A stretch of 64,000 nucleotides of DNA. Source: Tomocerus qinae (Eukaryota; Arthropoda; Collembola; Entomobryomorpha; Tomoceridae). Shown piece by piece: positions 31,731 to 44,100 of this stretch. Made by a program: the position numbers and the translations under genes. The number at the start of each line of letters is the position of its first letter. The stretch's first letter is position 1. The stretch is taken from NCBI GenBank assembly GCA_020055645.1, contig CM034548.1, forward strand, positions 44,942,296 to 45,006,295. Direction: 5' to 3'. The notes beneath the pieces are model-generated. The model worked only from the letters and a program-made list of their open reading frames with translations, made no database searches and was not told the DNA's origin.

Positions 31731-34210
31731 TCAATTTTCTCCAAAAAACGGGACCCGTTTCACAGCAATCACAGCAACAATGATTTCTAATAAATTCGGT
31801 CCCTTGGCCAAACAATCATTCAGGGACGGCGAATTCTTCTCTTTTGCTGACGCATCGAATACCGGCCTCACAGGGGTAGTGGTACTTGATGGCTTCTCGA
31901 CAGCACGATGTGGCAAATAATGACCACCCAAATTAATTTGATCGACAGGAACTTCTTCGATAATTCCTTCGGTCAACCAATCTTCAAATATCTTGCCATA
32001 TTTGAACTTGAGATTTGGACTGAGTTTCCTTACCAAATTCTGTAATCGTTTCTCAGCCAGCACTTTATTACTTTTAAGAGGGGGGTGTCCTTCAATCCAA
32101 GGTAGAGACACTTCAAAACGACCCTCTTCATTCATACAAACGGTGTCCATAAAATGATCCATAGCTGCTTGCTGACAATCTTCTTTCTTCTTTGTCTCGG
32201 CAGCATCCAAAATTCCAATAGTGTCCAATCTCCAGAGATCCGAAACACTGGCTTCTCTGACAAACATATTGTGCACTAAAAGGGTTTTATTAACTTTGGG
32301 GTTCCCAACTCTTGGCATCTTACCCATCAAAGTCCAACCTAGTTTAGTCTTCACAGCAACAGGCCCATGAGACAATACTGTAAAATGAGAAGTTAGCAAC
32401 TTCCCAGCAATGTCAGCTCCAATCAACAATTCAATTTCAGTTGAGCCGACTCCAAGATCTGTTAAAAATATATTTTCTCTCTTGAGATCTTCCATCCAAG
32501 CACCTTTCGCGTACTTAGGCACACTTGTACAAATTTTCGGTTCATCCATTACTTCAAAGTTACACCTGTAACTTCTATCCAAACTTTCAATGTGAATCCG
32601 ATATATCTGTTGGCTTTGCTCAGCTGTCTCGTGACCACCAAATAGTCCATGAAGTAGTTTTCTTTCACCTAGGCTCTTCAATCCAAATTCAGCAGCTAGG
32701 GATTCCAACAAATAAGTATTCTGTGACCCATTATCAATAAGGGCACGAATAACTTTCTCTTTTCCATTAAACAATACTCGAACGAGCAGGGTCTGTAATA
32801 GCACATCAGGGGTGCACGTTTGATTAGCAAGATTTTCCGTCTGCTCCGAATTACTCTCTGAGGATACAGCGGCATTTCTCTGTGAGTCTTGCTTCTTCTC
32901 ATCTGGCTTGTTCACCAAAGATTCACGACACATAACTTTATAATGACAGTGACCACATACTAAGCATTTAATATGGTCTTTCGATCTACACTTACTGGAA
33001 ATATGTCCAGGGTTTAAACAGATAAAACAAGCCCGTTTATCCATAACAATCTTCTTACGCGCATCCAAGGTCATTCTAAAAGCAGCGAAACACTTTTCAC
33101 TTGGATGCGACTTTCCACAAAAAATACAACAGTTATTTTTCTTCTTACTTGATTCCTGTTGTGCACTAAACAATCCCTGAGCAGTAGGGATGTCACTATG
33201 ACTATCTTCGTACTTCTGTACCTTTTGCTTTGATGCTGCTTGCACACCAAATCCAGAACGAGCCAATAAAATTCTTTCTTCGCTATCAACTTCACCCCTA
33301 AGAAAAGACATCAACTGTGTCAGGCGATTGGGGATAACAATATTTCCATCTGCATCAGGCAGAGGCACACTTGCGTAGGTTTGGCTCCTTTCCCACGCTC
33401 TCAAAACATCCTCTGGTAAACTTGACTCCACCAGAGGGTACAAAATAGCGGCAAACTTATCACTCGTCAATCCCAGCGATTCCAAAGCACGCAGCTGGGC
33501 CTCCAATTTATCATAAAGAGACGAGAGTCCAATTTTCTGCTTAGGGTATAAAGCATTGCATAATACCAACTTTAGCAATTCCCGAACATAAACTTCCACC
33601 AGTGTGTCCTTATTTCCAAAGCGACTCTGCAAATGACTGATGGCCTTAGGGTAATTAGCTGAAGACATCGGGAAACTGTCGACAACTTCACGAGCTTTCG
33701 AACCATCCACGGTAGACTGCCGTAAATAATAAAACTTGTCCTGCGCTGGCATCTCCGGGTCCGAATCAATCTTTTCGAATTGGCTCCAAAAGGCTAACCA
33801 ATCTTTAATATCCCCTCCAAACTTTTTCAACTCAATAGGGGGGAGCTGTGACTTCTTAGACTGGACGTCTGCTACTTGAACTCTTCCAGCCTCCGTTGGC
33901 TCTGGTCTCTTCTGCTGTACTGCCAAAGCCTCTTCAACTCTCTTTCTACAGATATCCAACTTGTCAGCATACAAGAAACGAGATTCATATTCCAAAATGA
34001 ACTCATCTTCGCCAGGGTCGGCGGTTTCATCAATTCTCCGATCTGGGCATCCAGAACGTCTATCAACGTAATCCGAGTTTCCAAATTGGCCAATAACGTA
34101 TGAATGACCACACTATTTAATTCGTCCTTGCTTAACTCGGCTTCCAATGAAGTGACAGCCTTAGTAAAAAGGGTTCTCAATGATCCACGCTCCTTCTTCA
34201 ACTTATCCAT
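31731..34210 (-). pseudogene. BEL/Pao gag-protease-partial Pol, frameshifted
   Basis: The start ATG (34210) gives MDKLKKERGSLRTLF, the usual charged BEL/Pao Gag N-terminus. A one-base loss near 34025 (after IGEL) shifts the frame, which resumes as EDEFILEYESRF and is then open to 31731. Later parts are a DUF1759 Gag region (LPPIELKKFGGDIKDWLAFW), zinc-knuckle clusters (CCIFCGKSHPSEKC, CFICLNPGHISSKC, CLVCGHCHYKVMC), the A17 protease active site ALIDNGSQNTYL, the linker YLPHRAVEKPSSTTTPVRPV, and the reverse transcriptase start SLNDCLAKGPNLLE. There the sequence breaks off, with about 16 unrelated residues before the stop. One frameshift and an otherwise open frame suggest moderate age. Confidence 0.9.
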
Positions 34211-34305
34211 TGTCACTTCTAATAGTCGATTATCACTCGACACAAAAAACAATAAAATGTAACAAATTGACCTCTAAATTCACAAGAAAACTCACAAAAC
34301 GACAG

Positions 34306-34323
34306 GTCCTGTCACGGTCGCCA
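34306..34323 (-). promoter_or_regulatory. Primer binding site matching tRNA-Arg
   Basis: Five bases inside the LTR the minus strand reads TGGCGACCGTGACAGGAC, the complement of the tRNA-Arg 3' end (…GTCCTGTCACGGTCG plus CCA) as known from insects. It fixes the 5' LTR position and element polarity. Confidence 0.75.
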
Positions 34324-34328
34324 GAAAA

Positions 34329-34770
34329 TGTTCAATTAGACGGGTAAAGTCCATTTACTGTACGATGCCCGCCTCTTCGAAGATGCAGGTAGATATGCCC
34401 AAATGACACACACCCAAAAATGGACAACGCAATGTGAATTTCTGTGAGAAAATGGTGATTTATTATACTTTATAATAAATCCCCCAAAACAACAAACTAA
34501 TTTCCAATACAATCAATCAAAATTGGAATCCAAAAATATCCGAAAAAGAAACAAAAACGAGTAGGACAAAGCACAACCAACTACTCGCGTCTTCAACGGC
34601 CAACAAACAGAACGTGAATGCTTGCCTCACAAGGCAAACGGCTAATATATATCAAAAGACACAAAATACAAGCTACAAAACTTGTTAACAGCATTTAGCC
34701 TTACACTAAACACAACATACAAAATCTATTCATAGACACACTATGCATAAAACAAGTTATTTTCTGAACA
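34329..34770 (-). repeat. 5' LTR of the second BEL/Pao element (442 bp)
   Basis: On the plus strand it begins TGTTCAATTAGACGGG and ends TTTTCTGAACA, giving TGTTC...GAACA ends. The inner boundary is fixed by the primer site; the outer boundary is inferred from the terminal TG...CA and has no second copy in the window to confirm it. A TTATTATAAAGT-type block contains AATAAA on the minus strand near 34460-34490. Confidence 0.65.
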
Positions 34771-35253
34771 TCTAGTTACGTTATTTTCTCTGAGTGTACT
34801 TGTCGTAGCTTGGCTGTTAATTGCCAAATTTTACTATCGTGTGCAAGCGGCTTGAAGAATTAAGGTCCGAGACAGTTCTATTTTATTGACAACTTCGCAG
34901 AACAGCACGCCTTGGACGAATACAATGCAATGCGGGCTTCGATGTACAGCTGTTACCTAGTGGTATGACAAAAACGGTATGTCTATGACCTATACCTGAC
35001 ATCCTGTAAAAGAGTCACGAATAGAACTTTTAAAAATGAAAAGCTGGAACACAATATGGAATGAATTGAGGCCGAACATCATAATTCAAAAGCCAAAACT
35101 GACTTTTGAATTTAGCCATTTTGTCAAATTAATGTTTTTTCTTTGGACGGCATGGCTGCTTTGAGTAAGAAAAATAATAGCGTATTTATAAAGGCAGTTC
35201 ACACTTAAAAGTTGTCAGTTGTTATTAAAAGAGAGGAAATAACAGAGTATAAA
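34771..35253. other. Spacer; no gene supported
   Basis: No open frame, repeat or RNA could be supported here. Confidence 0.45.
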
Positions 35254-35693
35254 GTCGGCATGCCGTAAATTATTTTCAGATGCCGCATGCCGTAAATGCC
35301 GTAAAAGCCGTAAATGCCGTAAATGCCGTAAAATACATAATACACGTAATTGACAGTTTAATGGTAATTTTTAACTAATGGAAGAACAAAAAATATAATT
35401 TTGATCATTTTATAATAAATGATAACTGTCATAAGTTATCAAATGAATTTTCCCTTTTCCAAGCTTTTAAGCCACCATGAGTGGCGTAAAATCATGTTAA
35501 TACACAATATTGATGTATAAAAGCACTTAAAACGTGTTATTTCTCACTTCCTACATCAATTTATGTGTATAAACAGCTAAAAACTTGAAAAATAATTTAC
35601 GGCATTTACGGCATTTACGGCATGCCGCCAAATACCAAATGCCGTAAATTCAATTTACGGCATTTACGGCATGCGGCATTTACGGCACACTCG
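35254..35693. mobile_element. Inverted element built from iterated GCCGTAAA words
   Basis: The left block (35256-35332) holds six GCCGTAAA words, mostly as a 9-bp ATGCCGTAA tandem. The right block (35595-35690) holds six inverted TTTACGGC words and one direct copy. CATGCCG/CGGCATG palindromes punctuate both. Between them is about 260 bp of AT-rich DNA. Subterminal arrays of a short word in inverted orientation are typical of transposase-binding regions in foldback and some hAT/CACTA elements. No clear target duplication was found. Confidence 0.6.
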
Positions 35694-36589
35694 ACACCTT
35701 GGAAATAAATATTATCATAATACAAAAACTTCCACAATTTTTTTTGAATATCTGTAATAGTTATTATCATAGGACGTACTGTAATTCCAGTAATATATAT
35801 GAATTTAGTACAAAATAATTCATAATAACAACTAAGTATTAGTAACAGCTCATTTCAATCACGGTTATTGCTATTAAAAAACATATTTCAAAATCCGCCA
35901 TAATTATAGTAATACCCTATTACATATAACAAACTATGTCTAATCCGATATTAAATCTTGTTTACACGTATTAAATAAGTATTTCCGCTGTAGAATATTC
36001 TTATCTAGTGAATAAGCAAGTATTATCAGTGCTATATCTCTATAGGAGACCAAGAGACTAAAAGTAAAGCGCCAAGCTGAGCGCAGCGGGAAAAATTTCG
36101 AGCGACAGGACACACTTTCCGCTACATTTAAATAGTAACTCATTGCTACACGTTACATAACCTTTATAGCTTTATTATGATTTCCAGATTTGAGCAATTT
36201 GTGATTTAAAATTCTTCAAAATCTCTAGTTTGACAGAAATGTAAAAAATATAGACAAAACGATATTAATTTAAAACAAATTAAAAAATAAAAACAATTTT
36301 ACAATATTAATTTTGAATATTGACACAATGTATGATATTGTATGGAATTGTTGCGTGCATGGTTGTCCAACCTCTATCGGAATACATGGAACGCTGAACC
36401 AAAAAAAAATATAAGTTTTCATTTCAGCTTTGGAAATCAAAAAGGAGAGAAAATGGATTCTTTTCGTAAAGAGAATTGGGTAACAAGTTTTTACTGTAAT
36501 TAATAGTTTCAAAAATATTTTTATGCAATTTGAAACCACATTTGTACGCTTCAATGAACTAAAATATTTAATTTTTTATTGTGTATTCA
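35694..36589. other. AT-rich spacer; no gene supported
   Basis: Short minus-strand frames at 35940-36143 and 36270-36554 have no motif or splice support. Confidence 0.45.
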
Positions 36590-37790
36590 GTGAAGATGGA
36601 AAGCCTTGGATGCGTTTCATTAAGCCACGGTGTGCAGTGCTCACTTCATAGGAAATTTAAAAAAAGTGATGACCCAAAAAGTCCTTCCTATTTGTCTACT
36701 ATTCATCCTGCAATCATTGTGGATCTTTTTCTGTGGAATATAAATCTGAAAGATTTAGTAGATACGGTTTTAATAATTTGATGTCTACTTACTATTCAAA
36801 ATTAGCATAAAATACCTTTTTCGTAAATTTTTTCAAATTTCCAATATGTTTTGTGGATTTTTGAATCGTGAATCTCGGCAGTGTGGTCAAACCGTAGATG
36901 TCGTATCGGGCGAATTTGAAAACTTTGTGCACACTAACACTGTAAGCCAACGTACAAATTAAAATGTATCCGTTTTCTGTAGCGATGAAACCGAACATAG
37001 TGAAACTGCCTTAAAAGACTAAACTTTGGTTCATTAAATTGTTTTTGCTTTAATTCTCAACATGCTGCCCAAAGAGTTTATCACAACGAGGGAATTAACG
37101 TGGGAAAATTGTCTGGTAGTCTTTTTAATTAAATAAAAAACGAACTTCACTTTCATTTTCATTGGTGTGTCTTATGTTTATTGGCAGCGAAGACGAAAGA
37201 ATGGATACTATTTCCTTCAAAACAAGCTGTGTTACAGACTATGTCACTGTCATTCAAAGAAAATTTCAAAAACTGCAGAATAATTATTGATTGTAACGAA
37301 ATCAAGACTGAAAACCCACCGGGAGTTGACAACCAAGTTTTGATTACTCACAATACAAGTCTACATAGACTATCAAATATTTAATTGCAATCAGCCCTTG
37401 TGAGGTTTTATGCTTTGTTTTAAAGGGCAATGGAGGTACGTCTGCCGACGTTTTCATTATGACTGCGGAATATTAAAAAAATTAGAGCCAGGTAATTTAG
37501 TACTAGTGGATAAAGGGTTTCCTAACATATCTTTGAAAGAAAATACTGTCATTGTAATGCCAACGTTTGTGGAAGTAAATCAAAAATAATTTAGTGAATC
37601 GCAGATGGAAGAAACATAAAATTGCAAGCGTTAGAATCCATGTTAAAACAGCCATACTAAAAAATTTAAACATCTTACAGAATAGACTTACAGTTGACCT
37701 GTTCCCCTATATTGATGATATTGTACATCTTTGTGCTGTACTTGTGCCGCCATTTTATTTTTGGTCATCGTTCAGATTTTAAAATTATCG
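36590..37790 (+). pseudogene. Dead DDE_Tnp_4 (THAP/Harbinger-like) transposase
   Basis: Fragments in successive frames match a DDE superfamily-4 transposase. The first (36590-36780) has DPKSPSYLSTIHP, resembling the segment before the catalytic core. The second (37181-37384) has EWILFPSKQAVLQTM and RIIIDCNEI, with the first catalytic Asp. The third (about 37430-37590) has GNGGTSADVFIM and LVDKGFPNI, with the second catalytic Asp. The last (37600-37780) has KIASVRIHVKTAI and LFPYIDDIVHLCAVL. In active relatives this last block usually reads RIHVERAI; the Glu is Lys here. At least two frameshifts and several stops interrupt it. Residues between 36780 and 37180 are not recognisable. Terminal repeats were not found. 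Confidence 0.75.
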
Positions 37791-38079
37791 GCAATTAGTG
37801 GGTAAAGTAGAATTTCTCCAGTTTTGGAATTAGGTCGGATAAAAAGCATAAAGTGGGGCATGCGCATGGGATTCTTTCATTATTCTTGAATAAATGTTTG
37901 TATCTATGTCCGTAATATTTTGTAATTAATGAGTAAGGGTAATATTTTGTAATTAATGAGCAAGGACTAGGCTATCAGTAGAGTCCAATCAACGGTCTAA
38001 GATATTCGGGCCAATGCGCAGTCGCTAGAAATTTACTGATTTCAACATTTTCTAGCACAATTTATGTGCTAGGATTCAA

Positions 38080-38601
38080 CTAGTAATAAATAGCTTCGTT
38101 ATCTGAAATAGTTTTCTGAAATAGATATGGTTTTGGTAGTGCCGTTTTGAGTCCTTCCACCTTTGTAACTGTGTCAAATTCTTGTTGTTCCAACAACATT
38201 TTAATACTGTCATTTTGAACAGACTCTTCGACTTTCAGGACGTCTTCATTCAATAAAATTTGAACTTCATTTGTTGAGGATGAATATCTTTCAGCATACA
38301 ATATTTTGAGCAGAGGACAGTCGATATCTGAAAATTTATCTTCTACCATAGATATCGGACACTGCTGTATTGCGTCTTTCGACCCTGCTTCTTTCATCGT
38401 AAATTGTTTTGATATTTGAACTCCTTCACGGTATTCAGCCTTTTTAGCTGGAATGTCCCACTTTTTTGGTTTTGTTGTAATAGAGTCCGTTGTTTCACTA
38501 TTAACAAAAATTGAAACGGCTGCAACATACTTGCATTTCCCAACGGCTCCAGCTTTACAACTGGAATTGGCCTTAATTATTTTTCTGTTCTCAGTAGAAA
38601 C
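38080..38601 (-). CDS. Exon with degraded SWIM-type zinc finger
   Basis: The exon starts after a good acceptor (CCTATTTATGTAG|GTTTCTACTGAG) and is open for 173 codons to a TAG at 38080. Near its start it reads SSCKAGAVGKCKYVAAV, then KKWDIPAKKAEYREG. This matches SWIM-containing proteins common in arthropod genomes, where the motif is CxC(n)CxH followed by a W-x-x-P segment. Two of the four expected zinc ligands are replaced (the first Cys by Ser, the final His by Tyr), so metal binding is doubtful. The rest is acidic and Gln/Glu-rich with no named domain. Upstream exons were not found. It may be a partial gene, a transposon-derived protein or a recent pseudogene that has kept its frame. Confidence 0.5.
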   Translation of the reverse strand, partial: VSTENRKIIKANSSCKAGAVGKCKYVAAVSIFVNSETTDSITTKPKKWDIPAKKAEYREGVQISKQFTMKEAGSKDAIQQCPISMVEDKFSDIDCPLLKILYAERYSSSTNEVQILLNEDVLKVEESVQNDSIKMLLEQQEFDTVTKVEGLKTALPKPYLFQKTISDNEAIYY

Positions 38602-41191
38602 CTACATAAATAGGAAATTAATCATGAGCGACAAAAAATTTTTGTATAATAGTTAATAGACAATGAATTAAGATTTGGCAAGTTAGCACTTTCGCATTGT
38701 CTTTCGATTACAAAGAGATGACTGTGGCAGCGGAACTATAATACATAAGTCTCTATGCTCGTGTGTTTTGTCTATATTGACTCTGCTGATTTTTGTTGAA
38801 ATGTGCAAGCGCGTGTATAATGTAAACTACATTAAACAATTATATTAAGTCCACTACGGATTAATAATAAACTACATAAAATTCGAAATTGAACCAAATT
38901 TTTATGCTTAATCATTTTTAAATTCAGCAGCAGTACTGGTGCCCTAGTACAAGTATATCTTGCAACGCAACCCTGGCTGAGCTAGCATAAGCATGTAACA
39001 GGGCAGTCATCGTAGCACTACTCAATTTTAATGGCGCATAATGTAGTAATACAGATAGTATTATAGGTACTAAATATAGTACTTACATTTATTATGATAG
39101 CTATGCTATGTTGATCTGTTGATCTATATTCAATTCAATATAAAAATAGATTGGGAGAATTATCATTGCATGTTAACGGTAATACGAATGCGACTCAGTG
39201 CAGTGCAGCACAATCGAAATCGACTAAAAAGTGCACTTTCTCGTTCTTTGGGGAGGCGAGGTAATGAAAGAATGAAAGTGTGATTTCTGAGGCCATAATT
39301 TGGTTTTGTGATATTTTCGGTCGGATTCAAATTCAAAGGCTGCTAATTTCTGCATGCATTCTTATATCACTTTGTGAAGTTCAAAGTTAATCAAGTGAAA
39401 TTCAAGTTTTGCTGTTTGCAGCATCGAAAATATTTTGATTCGTTTAAATACGAAGCAGCAAAGACGGAACAGCTGAAGTGAACACGCGGAGAGTACGGAT
39501 ACGCAACCTTTGGACCGTGTAAACTACTTTTTTATTATTTAACGTAGAAAAATTATCTAATTATTCAAAAAAACCTTAAGGTTGAAAAGTGAATACGTTC
39601 TCGTAGTAGAATTGAGTAAGTTGTAAGTCTGACAATCATCCAAATAATTTAATTTAAATCCAAAATTAAACTATGAAGATTAATACTGATAGTTAGCCAG
39701 AATAAACAAAGAAAAGTAGACAGTCAACAGTGCAGTGTAGATATTCAATATTGAGTAAAATACTTATATCTGATCTTGGAAATGAAAACCATCAAAATTA
39801 CTCAAGGTTTGCCCATTATGTTATGAAAAATTTATTAATCATGGGTGATTTAGTTGTTAATTTAATTTTGGCTACTATCTTCCTATTTATTCTTGTAATT
39901 CAACTGTGTAATCAATATGTATTATTTATATTTTCGTCTAATCTTGCGCAATTGTTATTATTGCAAATACTTTAATTTAATACATATTTTTAATACAATT
40001 TAATTTATGACTGATGATTGATATAAGTTGACTCTAACTTATTCCAATGAGACTGGGGTCCGTTAAATATTTAAATAATTTGTCACCATGTACTGCACTG
40101 TCCACATTAGAAATGACCCCCTATTCTGTATTGCTTTCGTATATTTAATTTCAACATCAAATACAGTAGAGATTACAGATGTATTCCTAAAATGCAACAA
40201 AAAGGTTGTTAACCTGACAGGAATTTTTATCAGAAGACTTATAGACATAATTTTGTATTCTAACCGATGTACTGATGACCCAGCAACGTGTAATATTCTA
40301 TTACTATTATACTTATAACTTATCACTTGTAATATTGATAAAGTTTAGTATTAGTTTCCATTCTAACATTGTAAAACTATTTCACCGAATAAGTTTTCAA
40401 TTATTTTAAGGCTTGACATTGTGGATTAAACAAACAACTAAATACATTTTGACCCAGTGGTCATTTTCACCGTGGAAGTAAATAATATATTCTCAAAAAA
40501 TTGTCAAAAGAAGGAAACCACTCGCACTCTTTGTCACTTGAAACCAAGTTAACTTTCTCCTTATGCTCAGGGCTTATACTATATTATTATGCTTACTTCT
40601 CTTGTCTGTTGTTATCGAGCCGAGTCAGACTTAAGTACATCTTTTCACTCTCAATGTCTCAATTAGGGACATTGGGAGTGAAAATAGTTGATAGTCTTTT
40701 TCATCACACCTAAAAGCTTTAGTGACCTATTTATGACTGGTAAATGCTACATGATGTGAAAAAGAAGCAGAAAAAGAAACAATTTATTAGCCATCTCCAT
40801 TCATCATATTATTTAGTTTGAATAAGCATTTTCCCAAATTGTTAAATAATGCAAGCTAAATTAGATTTGCATAATGGCGTAAATAGATAAGTTTCTGCTG
40901 TCTGTACCCTTGTCACAAAAGTTTTGTATATATAGTAAATAGTAGGATATCTTTAAGCATATTAAATTGTAATAATGTATATTTATTTACAACAGGCATT
41001 GAAGAATCCGTGATCTGTGAGCCATTGATTTGAGACTGATTGCAGACGTGTTCAAGGATTGGAAATTGGAATATAACCAGAAGTCGCTGTCCAGTGGCAA
41101 GTTGTATTCACTGTTAATGCTGTTGAGCATTTTGGCAGATTCTTCTTTGACTTCATTGTTTTCTTGCTCCTTCTGTTATCCTCTTGTTCAG
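38602..41191. other. Region upstream of MLX; no gene supported
   Basis: The stretch at about 39190-39530 is less AT-rich (for example AACACGCGGAGAGTACGGAT) and could hold the MLX promoter and a non-coding first exon, but I cannot pick a start site or donor. The sequence at 40997-41191 lies directly before the first MLX coding exon and contains its pyrimidine-rich acceptor. Confidence 0.35.
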
Positions 41192-41192
41192 C

Positions 41193-44100
41193 ATGTCCGA
41201 TATTACCGGGTTTCGAGAGAACCGTCAAGTTTATAGTAGAAGTGACTCTGCTGGTATGTATTTTGTGCTTAGATTATTTTGTGTTCTGCTTGCAGTATAC
41301 AGCATCCTTTATATCGAAATTCCGCTACCAAGTTTGGAAATTTTTAGAATTAATTATTTCGGGCATGGTTTGTCAGTACTTCAGTCTATTAGCATAATAT
41401 TTCATGCCATTATGCCTTTTGAATGCATAAACAGAGTTTGTATTGTTATGCTGAAACATAAGTCAGGAACAGGAATAGCTCTGCTTGAGACAGTTATACA
41501 TCTTCAATTTCATTATTTTTGCTGTCTAGCGCATTGTTTGTTGTGAGACAAATAAAACTATTATGAGAGAGGTACTAAGGCTGCCTGACCATACTGGACT
41601 GGACCTCTACAAAGACTTTGTACAGGCGTCCAGTATGTTATTAATATGTTATTATAATTATGTCCAGTATATAATAAGTTATAAACTGACCCAGTTAGTA
41701 TTGTGTGAGGTTATAAAATTGACGCTCTTCCTCCCTGTAGTAAAAGTTCGATTTGCGACAGCTATAAGGCACATAAATGAGAAACGCAGAACATGGATCA
41801 CTACATACTACTGGGGTATTTCAAAATGTATGGTACCCCAAAAAACAGAACAAACCTCTACATAACCAGTCATGGCTCTATTTTTACATTTTAATACGTC
41901 AGAGAACGAGATGCTAACGGGATGCTATTTTACCTTTGCATTTTACTTCAAATTAAAATTTAATTTTGAGCTATTGATGGGCTATGTGGAAATATTAACT
42001 ACACGTTTAGAAATATGACATGTTTCTATTTCCCATGTGGGATGAGTTATCAATTCGCATCCACCAAACAGCTTAACATAAGCTAAGAGCTTTCTCATGG
42101 TACGATGCACGGTGATGGGTGATAGCGTAGATACGCTAAAACATGTAAACGACGTTTCCTTAATTTAACATCCAATTCAAATTCTTAAAAATCTTATCCT
42201 TCGACGCCATGTAATTTTTGGGACTTTTCCAAATACAAAAAACCTCACCTAATGCGCCATTGATAATTAGAATCTTCCTAAATAGTTAGGTCCCAGTAGT
42301 GTAATTCGAAGTAACTTCTAAGGCAGGCTGGACTTCTTTACTAAGGCAGGCTGGACTTCTTTACTAAGGCAGGCAGGACTTCTTTACTAAGGCAGGCATC
42401 CAATTTTATGACTGAATTTTGGTAGAAATGTTTATCTCAAAAGGGAGTTTGTCGAATTGAAAAAAGCTTTCGGTAGTCTACGACGACGACTCCGTGTTAA
42501 TAAGTAGGGGTCTACCCGCGTACCTTTGTAGATTTGCTTATGTGAGTAGATTCGTATAAGTGTAATTTATAAAGAATTTTTTCAATTTTCGTTATAGCGC
42601 GAACTATATCCACCAGTCATGGTTGAGGACTCACTCCACTCCACTATACGCAAAGAAAAGTACTCAGCTCGGGGGCTTGTTTTAATTTTGATGCAGTTTT
42701 GCGTATTTTCCCATATTTTACGAATCTACTCACAAGCTCATCTACGAAGTAACACGGGTAGGCTCTTAGTATTTTTATTGATCCCTCCGTTTTAAATAGG
42801 AACAAAGTTTCGTGGTTAGATTAAATACCAAGTTAGTGAACATCACATGACCCAGTTAAAGGAATAATGTATTCTTAGTACTCTTAGATAAGAAAATTGA
42901 GTGTTCCGTATTGGTTTTGAAGACATATTCATTCATGTTAACATTCAAACATTAGCTTCGCTTTAGATAGTGTATACTATTGTTATTTGTTTGTTATTAG
43001 CAGACAGGAAAGTAAGTATCTAAGTTAGTATGGTTACAATACGCCCCAAATCAGTTATTTTCAGCTTTTTGTTGTTCAGTTACTATGAAATGACTATTGC
43101 TCAATCCTATCTGTATTTTTGTGTGCGTCTAAAGTCCGTATTATGAACCTCGTCTTAAGTTATGAGGTCTCCTCAAGACGTCCAAAATCCAAAATACGTG
43201 GAAAACGGTGCCTTGGCAATTTCTTATTAAGTCCAATACGAGCCAAACATTTACAGTTTGGATTTTCTTTTCATAGCATGTATCTTGCAAATGCTCTACG
43301 ATTCAATACAGAAGACAGAGAATTAGTTCCCACTCCCAGATGATAGTAAAGCCTAAATAAAAATGATGATATAAACCTACTGAAAACGAAATAAAAGTAT
43401 TTACGCCACTGCATGGGCATAAAGTGGTTAAACATGTACTTTTGCGGTATGCTTACAACTTAAATTGTGTATCGATAATATCATAAAAGATTTATAGACA
43501 TTCGGTTGGAGCTGGCAGCTAGGTTGTCAGCTTTTATTACTTGTTTGTATAGATAAGTAATTGAATTTTGTCACGTAGAATAGAGAAGCTTCCTTCTATT
43601 AATCATTGTATTATGGGTATTCAGTAACCTGAATCCTTCTGACAACTTTTGTCCACCTGCTTGTTTGGATTGCACAGTTCGTTAGTTTTTAGTTTGCAGT
43701 TTGTATTTATTCCAGACTTATACTTAAGTTCAGAGTTCATACGACAGGATTATTGTGAAGCAAGAATACTGCAAAAGGCAGAGCGGGCTTTATAGGTATA
43801 GGTGCCTAGACTACGACGTTTTACTATATTATTTATACTGTCTGTCTGTACTGTGTCTCTGACGTGTCTGACTACTTTAACATGCCTGTTTGAATAGCTC
43901 TCTCGCTCTTTACTGACTAAGTTTTCATTTGCCAATTGTCGTGAATTGTGAAGTATTTACTTTGCATTGTCTACCACTGCTGATTTTCTGCGTTTCTCAA
44001 TACGCCTTGCCTGGCGTTTGACAGGCAATTAAATAATTTTAGACAGTCGTTTCATTCTACATTCTTTGCCCGCTTCTGACAATAAACGATAAATAAATAA

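Larger units (their letters stand above)
31731..34770 (-). mobile_element. BEL/Pao retrotransposon remnant with one LTR
   Basis: Reading on the minus strand: a 442-bp LTR (34770-34329), a primer binding site, a gag-protease region with a frameshift, and the start of reverse transcriptase, after which the element stops at about 31735. The 3' LTR and the rest of Pol are missing. It belongs to a different BEL/Pao lineage from the element at 10840: LTR length, primer tRNA and protein sequence all differ. Confidence 0.9.

Noticed and set aside
35940..36554. Small minus-strand frames near the transposase fossil as its partner protein
   Set aside because: There is no DNA-binding domain, no shared boundaries and no similarity to THAP or Harbinger Myb-like proteins.
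41184..41546. 120-codon plus-strand frame overlapping the first MLX exon
   Set aside because: Only its first part (41193-41253) is supported; after the GTATGT donor it reads through intron sequence.
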